From: Malaya genurostris
Taxonomy: Eukaryota; Arthropoda; Insecta; Diptera; Culicidae
NCBI RefSeq assembly: GCF_030247185.1
Contig: NC_080571.1
Location: 28,453,198-28,517,197 of the forward strand
Direction of reading: 5' to 3'
Length of the DNA stretch: 64,000 nt
Shown here in pieces: positions 57,001 through 64,000 of this stretch. The notes under the pieces are model-generated. The model worked only from the letters and a program-made list of their open reading frames with translations. It searched no databases and was not told where the DNA came from. The translations under genes and the position numbers were made by a program. Every line of letters begins with the position of its first letter. The first letter of the stretch is position 1.

Positions 57001-60000
57001 TATCGAACGCAGTTTACTCGGCCCTCGCCGATGGTCCGCCGACCGAACGGTTCAAATCGGATTGCTTCGCCGAACACCGAGCACAGAACACCTTCGCATT
57101 AACCGAGGGAATAGTTTTCGAACCTATCGCATGCTTACGCTCGGTGAACATTTTGGAGTAAATTAGCAGAAGCATCGGCGTTCGGTTCGCAATTTACCAC
57201 CACTGCTTGTAAGTAAGACCAGCGCCCTTTGTATTGAGCCGCCAACCCGGGTCAGTTTGTTCCCTGTGCATCCGGAATGCCTTTTATTTGACCCTAGCCT
57301 AAACTTGTGAAAATCGGTTGAGCCTTTGCGGAGAAAATTGAGTTCCGTTTTGGAGATTTTGATCCCTATTTCCGGTAGTTCTGGAACCGGATTGTGGAAT
57401 TGTAGCGTAGGTACAGGTGTTATTTGTATCGAGGAAAAATCAATTGCACTTCTTGTGCCCTACTTAGCGAAGAAATGCATTTTTTAGATCAGAGTGTTTG
57501 AAATAAAAAATGATTGACCGTCGACCATCGCGAATATTCCGGTACTGGAAGCTATTGTTCGATTGGTTTGCTAAATTCAATATCTAATATTTAATTATTT
57601 TAAACACTAGTTTGTTTTTCGTTTCCACCGTCCCGACACGGTTTATTGTGACCGAATTACGAAAACGAACTGTGGCATTCCGGCTTGTGTTAAGTTGCAC
57701 TAGTCGTTGAATTTGAATTGCTATGCTTCGAATATTCGAAGGCAAATTCAATTTGTTTTCCGAACAAAATATCATTCCTTCTTTCTGAAACACGATCAAC
57801 ATCAAACTGGAAATCTAGCTGTTGAAATTAGTGAAATTTTTCTACAAGTGTAGTCTGTAAATAAAATTTAGCACCCCGAATATCTATCTTCAGAATTCTA
57901 CACCGCCATCGAAAGGTTCTGAAATTACAGTCGATCAACAATCTACACATTTTTCAAGAAACAACCAAGCTTCGGTTGCCCAAAAGTACAATGCATAAGA
58001 CCAACCGAAATATGTTCAAGGATAATTTAAAGAAAACCACTCACCCAAAGTTGAACTTCAGCGTTGACCCGATGCTGGCAAAACTGGACGTAACGGAACT
58101 GCCTACTGGCATCGTTTCCGACCGATGCATACTTTTGTTCAGCTGCAGCGAATCGTCGAACGTGGCCGACCGTTGTCCCTTGAACAACACAGGCTGATCG
58201 GTGTAGATTGTATCGTTGTGATGATGGACACCATTCTGTCCACCGCTGTTGGCATTCAGCGAAAGTTTCTCCGTTGACTGTTGTATTTCCAGCACTTCGT
58301 CGTCCTTCAGAGCCCCCAACGGATCGTCCTGGGTCACAACGGTACGTGGTGATACTCTGCGGGAAAAAATTACATCATTTGACAAGAGATAAAAAAGTAA
58401 AAACAGAAACTGACTTTGTAGGACTAGTTTTCGTGATTGTCTTTTCATCGGCCAACTCTTCCTGGGAGCTGGTTTCGTTTTCGGCTTGAAAATCCAACGC
58501 TCGCTTCACCCGACTGATCGGATTGTCTCCGGTGGTCCCGTTCGGAGTGACACCGTTCGTGTAGTGCAGTGCCTGTTTCTGCAACTTATGAATAAAGATA
58601 GAATCTCCACCGAAGCTGTCAGCCCGTGCCAGTACTCCCCGTGGGCTGAGATCGCACGGACTTGCCGCGGGTGCTTTGAAGGATTGTTCTTCTTTGGGAC
58701 TGGCTTTCAGATGGTTTCCTTCTCCGCTGATTAGCAGACCGGCACTGGACAGGACATCCGATGATTCCTGAGGCGACCCAGACTGTCGAACGATCGTTCC
58801 CAAGCGGCCTCGCAGCTTATCGAACGTTGCAAAGTCAATAATCGAATTGGATTGGTGTTCTGCCTGTGAGATACCGGAATCCAAACTGGTCCGAGAGGTT
58901 CCATCGACGGTTTCCAGTGTGCTAAGATTGTTTTCGTGTGAAGCCGACAGCCGACGACGGGCGGCATATTTTTTCCCGGCACGCTTAAAATGAGCTGCCC
59001 CTATGACAATGTTTCGCAGTCGATTCCATCGCATCTGACTGGAGAGGATGGAATCCGAGGGCCATTTCGCCTCCAGAACGCATCGATTGTAGAAGCCATA
59101 GGTTAGAGCGTTCGGTTGAATGCCCGATCGTTTCATTAGATAGTGCAGTCGGACGGCCAGAACCGGCAGATTGTGCATTCCGCAAAGTTGCATCATGATG
59201 CGATAGCAAACTTCGTCGCATTGAATTTTCAGCTTGCAAGCTTTGCCGAGCAAATCGTAGGCGGTCTTCAGGATGGAATGCTCACTGCCGGCATTTTCCG
59301 ATATCAGACTCGGCAGGACCATAAAGTAGATCGAGTAACAGGCCGCTAGCAGATGTTTGGCCCACAGTTCCGGATTTGCTTGGTGTTTGCGGGCTAGTTT
59401 CTGGGCGGTTTTAATCTCATGTTTCGTTCGGCGTGCCATCGGAGAACCGGGCGCCAGACTTCCGGGTTGCTGCAAAGCATGAACCAGTAGGCTTCGTCGG
59501 GATTGCTTCAACAGAATCGGATTCAGGGTAAAGGAACTGTAGTAATAGTTTTGCTCCGGAAGTCCCGGTTGACATTCGGGTGGCAGTATGACCTTGGTTC
59601 GCTCGCTACTCTGACCGGCGTCCCAATCAATTAGCTTAATCTCAGTGGGAGTATCTTCGAATGCACTGACCTTCTCGGCACATTCATCGAAAAAGGCCAG
59701 ATTGTGGTCCCCGTCCGAAACGAACGATCGTTCTTCGATGAATTTTATGAACATCTGGGTTTTCATCAGCATCTGAAAGAACTTATGATGGGCCTTGTCC
59801 CGCGATCGAAGAAACGCGTTCAACTGAAACAACGCATCCGGATCGGTGGCACGGCTCGTGGGAGCCTGCGAGATCGGAACCAAATATTCCCGGTAGCCTT
59901 TCAGAATGGAAGCCATAAACTGCAAGAACGCTTCCTGTATTTTCTGTTCCAGATTTTGTTCGCGTTTCTTTTTCTTGAAATCCCGATCCAAACTGTTGGC

Positions 60001-60603
60001 CGAGTCGCACGTCGTGTTCTGCTGAAGCTCGTCCAAATTTCTGAGGGTTTGTTTCAACGTTCGAGCGGCTCTTTTCGGAAGCAATTTTGTAGTAAGATGT
60101 TTTTGCGATTCACACAGACTGATATTGTTGGTGTCCAGATCGACACAGGTCACGTCGTTGGGCGGTTCGTAAAGATCGAAAAATCTCGAATCGACCCCGA
60201 TCAGATAGGGCAACGGAGCGTGAAGTACCTCGGCAAGCCCCAGTGGACAGAGAGGAATGTACGGGCACTGCCACTTGAACGGAAACAGAAACGAAGAAAC
60301 GGCTTCGGCGACCGCAGTCAGGGTGGCCGGTCGTAACGAGTGGATAAGGATTTTCTGCTCCGTCATCACCAACAGCAACACGTGAAGACAGTTTTCGGCG
60401 CCCAGATTGGAGAGTAACTGACGGAATCCGGCACCACTGCGGGGCAGTGGAGAATCTTCCGGCAGTGTTAGCAGAATTCGGTCGTTGCTGAAACTGGAAA
60501 GCTGCAGCATAATGCTTGGCGACGGAAATGGCACTTCGTCCAGCAGATGGGTGATGTAGCGCTCGATCGGAACGGGTATTGCTTCGTTGAGAACGGATGT
60601 TGC
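44711..60603 (-). CDS. Crag: Crag / DENND4 Rab guanine-nucleotide exchange factor, C-terminal seven exons
   Basis: Exons on the minus strand: 60603-58415, 58356-58045, 46518-46435, 46241-45839, 45775-45353, 45275-45097, 45029-44711. All have GT-AG introns, and the phases agree at every junction, giving about 1,302 residues. The start of the coding part is the cDENN domain, followed by dDENN, a central region with PPR-like helices, a low-complexity phosphorylation-prone linker, and the conserved DENND4 C-terminus with two CxxC pairs (CRQCRNC and CNACG). The Drosophila protein is a calmodulin-binding exchange factor for Rab10/Rab11 acting in basement-membrane and rhodopsin trafficking. The N-terminal MABP and uDENN exons are not visible, so the gene continues to the right. 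Intron 2 is 11.5 kb and full of transposons; others are 58 to about 190 bp. Confidence 0.93.
45097..45275 (-). CDS. Crag: Crag exon, penultimate
   Basis: 179 nt encoding EGDNIDPLSNLKTVSVHC to DQTSINR plus two bases of the next codon. Acceptor TTTTTTTTTCGTAG; donor GC|GTAAGA. Conserved in DENND4 proteins by context. Confidence 0.92.
45353..45775 (-). CDS. Crag: Crag exon with zinc-binding cysteine pairs
   Basis: 423 nt (141 codons). CRQCRNCSVLLYDED and CNACGKVTVPFL contain Cys-x2-Cys pairs that could bind zinc, then the conserved block VPYLNPLVLRKELENILG and PIIYWNLVWFMER. Acceptor TTTCTGTTTCAG; donor ACG|GTTAGT. Confidence 0.92.
45839..46241 (-). CDS. Crag: Crag exon, KKSNEILQGG region
   Basis: 403 nt, acceptor TTTTCAACAG. 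It encodes PSLTGKKSNEILQGGLSS and SVAKKLDEIKEAISAN, a conserved DENND4 stretch, then a Ser/Asn-rich linker. Donor is GAG|GTAAAAAT. The intron to the next exon is 63 bp. Confidence 0.92.
46435..46518 (-). CDS. Crag: Crag 84-nt exon, possible cassette exon
   Basis: 28 codons encoding RYSPARLSMKKDFKSLS and an amphipathic tail, ending at donor CAG|GTAAGT. The acceptor (TTACTTTGGTAG) has a poor pyrimidine tract. It begins and ends in the same phase, so skipping it would keep the frame (the 58045 exon can also join 46241 directly). The coding character and flanking sites support a real exon; alternative use is inference. Confidence 0.72.
46519..47196. other. Crag intron 2, left part, nothing recognised
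   Basis: AT-rich intronic DNA. Frames of 60-75 codons here overlap on both strands and carry no motif. Confidence 0.5.
47197..47400. repeat. Two-copy tandem repeat of about 125 bp
   Basis: The block ATACCAAATATCTTAGAAAT to CTGGTGTAATCTAAAAAAA recurs as GATGCCGAATATCTTAGAAA to CTGGTGTAATTTAAAAAAA. It is diverged and AT-rich, inside Crag intron 2. Confidence 0.7.
47472..47737. mobile_element. MITE with CGTTTTCGTTTTTAA ends
   Basis: About 266 bp. Left CGTTTTCGTTTTTAAATTGC is matched in reverse by GCAAATTAAAAACGAAAACG. Both arms continue into GCACTACAC(T/C)GGTG, and the interior repeats the CACCGGTG/CACTGGTG theme. No transposase. Flanking duplication is not clear. Confidence 0.65.
47738..48146. 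other. Crag intron 2, unassigned
   Basis: No coding frame. GTCGTAAAAGGCGAC at about 47859 is a small palindrome that recalls words from retroelement 3' ends, but I cannot assign it. Confidence 0.4.
48866..50146 (+). mobile_element. ITmD37E-type Tc1/mariner relative, nested
   Basis: 1,281 bp with inverted ends AAGCCTGTCCCAGAAAGTAT at the left and ATACTTTCTGGGACAGTCTT at the right (inverted match broken by one base), and TA at both edges (48864-48865 and 50147-50148). One degraded transposase gene fills it. It inserted into a pre-existing copy of repeat family 3 within the Crag intron, and in the opposite orientation to Crag. Confidence 0.92.
49019..50025 (+). pseudogene. ITmD37E transposase pseudogene
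   Basis: ATG at 49019 opens a helix-turn-helix domain (MRGLSAKQRRKIVYKW). The catalytic parts are IIMDDETYMKLDY (first Asp), VVFWLDLASC (second Asp) and LRPIEEFWA (Glu). Counting the interrupted codon, 37 residues separate the second Asp from the Glu, the signature of the mosquito ITmD37E family. Frameshifts at the A-run near 49185 and near 49235, and an in-frame TAG at 49744, inactivate it. MNPPNCLQLRPIE before the Glu is a typical family block. Confidence 0.9.
51169..51992. mobile_element. Fold-back element with long inverted arms
   Basis: The left arm starts TTTTTGCCTTTCTCATATAG and continues through AGGTTATGCAATCACTGTGA to CGAGTACGCAAAATGTC; the right arm is its reverse complement, ending at about 51992. 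The arms match for more than 110 bp. Inner blocks (GGTTCCGGAGTTATGGGG and its complement) are also inverted. No coding capacity; about 820 bp. Adjacent to, and sharing words with, repeat family 3. Confidence 0.75.
51993..53231. other. Crag intron 2, unassigned
   Basis: Noncoding. A patch at about 52580-52760 is less AT-rich (for example GGCCTGGTCGGCGCCGG) and might be a degenerate SINE or LINE tail, but no box A/B or poly(A) confirms this. Confidence 0.4.
53234..54062. mobile_element. TA-flanked MITE with CACGCTGCCAAAAAA ends
   Basis: Inverted ends CACGCTGCCAAAAAA and TTTTTTGGCAGCGTG are flanked by TA (53232-53233 and 54063-54064). 829 bp, AT-rich, no transposase. Internal GGGTGAAAAGTACT and GAGTGAAAAGTACT words sit near the ends. 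It fits a Tc1/mariner-mobilised MITE. Confidence 0.75.
54610..55560 (+). repeat. Left arm: minisatellite of ~116-bp units
   Basis: The word TTTTCAGCGAGCGTAGGGTGG or close variants recurs near 54621, 54737, 54853, 54969, 55086, 55203, 55289 and 55402; most spacings are 116-117 bp. Units are diverged by substitutions and small indels. AT-rich linker, no coding. Confidence 0.8.
55970..56960 (-). repeat. Right arm: the same minisatellite inverted
   Basis: Complementary words (CCCTACGATCGCTGAAAATG and variants) occur near 55983, 56200, 56330, 56535, 56625, 56700, 56813 and 56930. They lie on the opposite strand from the left arm, making the element a very long imperfect palindrome. Confidence 0.75.
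57214..58044. other. Crag intron 2, right end
   Basis: Intronic DNA next to the donor of the 58045 exon. Nothing recognised; the 73-codon minus frame at 57584-57805 has no motif. Confidence 0.5.
58045..58356 (-). CDS. Crag: Crag exon, serine-rich linker
   Basis: 312 nt between acceptor TTTTTCCCGCAG and donor GG|GTGAGT. It starts VSPRTVVTQDDPLG and ends STLKFNFG. Low-complexity Ser/Asn-rich sequence suggests a flexible, probably phosphorylated linker. The preceding intron is only 58 bp, while the following one is 11.5 kb. Confidence 0.9.
58415..60603 (-). CDS. Crag: Crag exon with cDENN, dDENN and PPR-like region
   Basis: 2,189 nt. The acceptor is TTCGCAG before 60603, and the frame begins ATSVLNEAIPVPIERYI. 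cDENN signature parts are visible (LLLVMTEQKILIHSLRP, FPFKWQCPYIPLCPL, LPYLIGVDS), then dDENN (around FMASILKGYREYL). The middle (YDLLGKACKLK to GIQPNALTYGFYNRC) has the two-helix look of PPR motifs found in DENND4 proteins. The open frame continues upstream to 60717 but that part is intron, because the acceptor lies inside it. Donor ACAAA|GTCAGT at 58415 is slightly unusual (GTCAGT). Confidence 0.93.
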
Positions 60604-61379
60604 CTGCGAATGGGGTTTAAAAATATTTCGTTTATTGAATATTTGTTCAAAACTGAATGTCGTTAATTGATTGATTAGTAACATAATACTCCGAATTTTC
60701 AATCGATTCATGACCATGGTTCATGGTATGGATTGCCATAACATATGATAAACAAACCTAACCTTGAAGTCGATCAGTGTCAAAACATATTACGCAAAAT
60801 CAGTCTGTAAACGAATGGTCGTGCTGGTGCTGGTGTTTACTGTCGTGAAATGAGACTAGCGCAGTCTCATTCACTCGGTAGATACTCAAATCAAAGACCA
60901 CCGAATTTGAAATGCTATTCACTTCTTATGAGTACACGACTATTATGAAATACTAAAAATGAATGAGCTAATGAGTTGGCTAGAGCTTGTGCAATGATGC
61001 TAAGCTTGTTGAAATTGAGTGTAGAGGGTAGATTTTTCGATTTCGTCGAGCTGAGTCGAATGGTCCAGCAATTCACTACCCTTTCTTTAGACGCTTTTTG
61101 CCGTGAATCGTTTTTGGAGTTGGCAGCACCCCATCAGATTTCAATGGAATTTTCTGGAGTTGTGGACTTTGTCACAAAAAGTCACTTTGCATACTTTGTT
61201 TTTCCGAAATCATCGTTTTCGATAAAGGCTGAACTTTTTCAATAGATTTCATTCAAATGGATACGGTTTCAAGAAAAGTATTGTATTGTTCTCTGCTACG
61301 CACTGATTGGTCAAAGACGAAACGTAAAATGAATCAAAATGGGTTTATGCACCTAGAATAAATTCAGGGGTAAAATTTT
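60604..61379. other. Crag intron upstream of the cDENN exon
   Basis: No further Crag exon was recognised to the right. Contains ordinary AT-rich intron DNA, and near 61300 the words CTGATTGGTCAA and AGACGAAACGTAA; the latter is also the outer sequence of the MITE at 62482. Confidence 0.5.
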
Positions 61380-62460
61380 TATCCCCTTTTAATTATCCTA
61401 TTTTAAACTAGTTTCCCTATTTTGAATGTTTTCACCTGTTCCTTGTTTTCATTTTTAGTGTTTCTACATATTCTCTGAATCATTGGTATTTTGCCGGTTT
61501 TGGTATTTTTACCGTTTTTACGCCTTTTCTGGCTATCTTTTCAATTTTTGCTGTTATTTCTTTGTCACAAATTTCGCTAATTTGACTATTTTGGCAAAAA
61601 TTACAAAACATCAATGTTACCAAAAACTTGTTATCAAAGCTATTGGTTTCATTAAATTTGGCCACTTTTACTAAGTGTCTTCAGTTTGATTCATGAACTC
61701 GAGCGAATAAGCCTTTTTTCTATCGTAAACCTTTTTGCTAATTGTTCTATTGCTATTGCAGTTGCTATTATTTTCGTTGGTTCTGCTATAATTTCCGAGA
61801 TGTTTTTACATGACTTATAGCTGATTTAGCAAATTTCTCATGTATTTTTTTTAAATTTTTTGCTATATTAGCTGTTTTTTTAAATTGTACTACTCTTGCT
61901 TTCCTTAAGACCAGTTACTGGTTTAATATTTTCGTTATTATGGTGAGCTTACTCCTTTCGCTATTTTCAATTATTTTTACCACCTCACTATTTTCACAAC
62001 ATATATTTTTTTTATTTACCTACTGCCGTCATTTTTGGTATTTTCGCCAAGTTATCATTGTTTTGTTTGTTTTACATTATACTTTTTTTTTACCACGACC
62101 GCCTATTGGCCGTTCTTTCTTTTTTGATTCTAACACTTTTTTACTGCTTTTTAAGATTGTGCTGATTTTTTGGGCATTCGAACTAATTGCTCCATCGTAG
62201 TTACGTTAGGAAAATTTAAATCTATTATTTAAAGCTTTCGGTGATATAAGTATTCTGTATTTTTTCTGCTATTTCTCATTTGTTCCTTGAAGTAGAGTCA
62301 ATAATTTTAGCTCTTTTTTAGGTTTAAATTTTGTTGCTAGCATTACTATTGCCATTGCTGTTATTATTACCTTCGTTATTTCTGCTGTATTCGCCATTCT
62401 TATGTTTGGTCATAATTTTTCTGTTTATGTTGTATTTGTTTCTTTTTTCTAGAGTAGCTG
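61380..62460. other. T-rich low-complexity region
   Basis: Strongly T-rich on the plus strand with repeated TTTTTGCTATT-like words, similar in style to 7900-8640. Open frames of 60-86 codons rich in Phe/Leu here are composition artefacts. Confidence 0.6.
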
Positions 62461-62481
62461 ATGTTTTCTTTTTTTTCTATA

Positions 62482-62771
62482 CGTTTCGTCTTAGACTCGT
62501 CAGTGCAGAGCAGTTCAAATTGAACTGCTTAGTGTAAACTTAAACAGTTCAATTTGAACCGCTAAGCAGACGTAAAGTTAATGCTACTTGCAAAACACTT
62601 TTCCAATTGGCACCGAAGTGGCATGTCTTTTCTGACGTGCCGAACGAAAACGTCTTTTTCGATTAATAGCATTAACTTTACGTCTGCTTAGCGGTTCAAA
62701 TTGAACTGTTTAAGTTTACACTAAGCAGTTCAATTTGAACTGCTCTGCACTGACGAGTCTAAGACGAAACG
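62482..62771. mobile_element. 290-bp MITE with perfect 104-bp inverted arms
   Basis: The left arm (62482-62585) and right arm (62668-62771) are exact reverse complements over 104 bp, with an 82-bp spacer. Outer end CGTTTCGTCTTAGACTC; flanking TA on both sides (62480-62481 and 62772-62773). Each arm also contains nested palindromes (GCAGTTCAAATTGAACTGC and CAGTTCAATTTGAAC). Noncoding. The perfect arms imply a recent insertion or ongoing correction. Confidence 0.92.
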
Positions 62772-64000
62772 TAAAGAAAAGTAAAAACGGTTATGTGCCC
62801 AAAGCACAAAAATAGGATAACCCCTAAATGATTTTTTCTGTTTTTTTTAACTATTTTTGCTACTTTCCAAATTTCATTTTTTGTCATTGTACAGGGTGGC
62901 AAGTGAATTAGCGATTTCAATTTCCCGGTTTTTTCCCGGTTTTCCCGGTGCGCGAGACTAAAAATTCCCGTTTTTTTTTTACTTGTCCAAAAAACATCGA
63001 GAGTTGAGAAATAAGTATTTTTCGGGTATCTCCTTGGAACTACGGTTAAAACTCTCAATCACAGTTTGTCCAAACGTTTATCTTCTGAACTAACAGTACC
63101 ATCCAGCCCAATGTATTCCATCTTTATTTTGTATTTTACTTCGCCAGTAACTTCGATGTAACAATAGGATTAAAACAAGAAACATATCTGGCCAACGGTG
63201 ATGAAAGTGATCAGTCTTGCATTTCACGAAGGAATGAAGCATCAAAATTATTGCAATTTTCTCGAAAAATCAACACAATTTATTTAAACTTCTTGCTTTC
63301 TCCAGTAATGCTCTTAAGCGCAGCTTTCACATCATATTCGACGATTATTTGTGGTGTTTTGTAGTTTTCCAGAAATATCATCAGTTATTTGAAAGCCTAT
63401 AATGATGAAAAATTAAATTTAAAGTCTTACAATTAAAATAAAATAATTATTTTTCGAACTATTCAATCTTTTTCAAGACTACCACTGAATCAGTCTTTTA
63501 AAAGCTATCTGGAAAATCAGTCCTTCTTAGAACTGTTGAAAACTTGATAGTTGTACCGAAAGAATTAGTTCCATTGAACCGTTCTTTCGTTTTTCTGAAA
63601 CTTTGTATGTTTCTTCGAAAATAATATGAAAACTATTAATTATATTTTGTAGTAAACAAATTCAATAATAATAAAATCTTTTCGCATGTGTTCTACCAAT
63701 AATCATTCTCTTTTGTATAAATTTTCAAAGTACGCGAGCTTCTACCAGATTCTTCAAACCAGCAAACGTTTCGAAAGACTATTCTTTTGAGAAGAATAGA
63801 GAGCTATCGTTCTTCAAAAAAGAACTCCAGTACACTCAATCTTCGAGAAAAACTAGTTCTTTTGGACCGTATACGGACTGACCATCTCTAGTATATCCCA
63901 ATACTTTTTTAGCCTGGTAGAGTATAAGGTTAAAAATTAAAAATGAATGAACTAAAGCACAACACTCCTCCTTCAAACCCGATTAATTCTAACAACCAGT
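62772..64000. other. Right edge, no recognised gene
   Basis: AT-rich DNA. A patch around 62925-62970 contains repeated TTCCCGG words (TTTCCCGGTTTTTTCCCGG). Short frames, such as the 99-codon minus frame at 62759-63058, carry no motif. It is probably still a Crag intron. Confidence 0.5.

Larger units (their letters stand above)
54335..57205. mobile_element. 2.9 kb palindromic non-autonomous hAT-type element
   Basis: Ends CAGTGGTGGTAAA (54335) and TTTACCACCACTG (to 57205) are perfect inverted repeats, flanked by CTTGGAAG (54327-54334) and CTTGTAAG (57206-57213), an 8-bp duplication with one mismatch. CAGTG ends and 8-bp duplications are hAT traits. Inside, two arms of ~116-bp repeats lie head to head (54610-55560 and 55970-56960). 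A central piece (55573-55932) repeats the right-terminal domain and also ends CCACCACTG. No transposase frame. Confidence 0.8.

Noticed and set aside
59704..60336. 210-codon plus-strand frame opposite Crag
   Set aside because: Antisense to the conserved DENN exon; composition follows the Crag codons in reverse.
60604..60717. N-terminal extension of the Crag frame to an ATG at 60717
   Set aside because: A good acceptor at 60604-60605 and loss of similarity upstream show this part is intron.

Overview
The window is a repeat-laden piece of an insect genome. It is almost certainly a mosquito of the Aedes group. The evidence is spliced host genes with 58-70 bp introns beside one 11.5 kb intron, a degraded mariner-like transposase whose D-E spacing counts to 37 (the mosquito ITmD37E family), I-type LINEs with RNase H, many TA-flanked MITEs, and a (GT)n-associated interspersed repeat of a kind I associate with Aedes intergenic DNA. 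No bacterial or viral genome features were seen.

Host genes. (1) A minus-strand exon at 9429-9515 looks like the first coding exon (29 codons) of a gene running off the left edge; a PCNA-binding-like motif makes the large subunit of chromatin assembly factor 1 a tentative candidate. (2) Dsor1/MEK (MAP kinase kinase) is complete at 21015-22363 (+), with three coding exons and 404 residues. (3) Crag/DENND4, a DENN-domain Rab guanine-nucleotide exchange factor, runs on the minus strand from 60603 to 44711. Seven exons join in perfect phase (about 1,302 residues). The N-terminal exons lie to the right, either in the last 3.4 kb unrecognised or outside the window.

Layout. 1-5.8 kb: composite inverted and tandem repeats, including a 555-bp array. 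5.8-9.4 kb: a 5'-truncated LINE and AT-rich DNA. 9.4-10 kb: exon 1 of the left gene. 11.5-17.7 kb: a full-length LINE with both ORFs open (minus). 17.8 kb: a long (TA)n tract. 18-21 kb: MEK upstream region. 21-23 kb: MEK. 23.4-25.8 kb: old LINE fragment and a (GT)n-bearing repeat. 25.9-30.2 kb: an apparently intact Ty1/copia element with identical LTRs, sitting beside the remains of an ISL2EU-like DNA transposon (30.2-32.7 kb). 33-34.7 kb: two MITEs. 35.4-43.3 kb: a second full-length LINE, broken by a 1.9 kb hAT-type insertion and a frameshifting deletion. 44.7-60.6 kb: Crag, whose large intron holds a nested ITmD37E copy, a fold-back element, two or three MITEs and a 2.9 kb palindromic hAT-type element built from ~116-bp repeats. 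60.7-64 kb: further intron with T-rich DNA and a MITE with perfect 104-bp arms.

The host genes have no obvious joint function. MEK relays Raf to ERK signalling, while Crag controls Rab-dependent membrane traffic. Most of the window is transposable-element biology: at least twelve elements can be delimited, several by exact target-site duplications, and nested insertions give a relative order of events.
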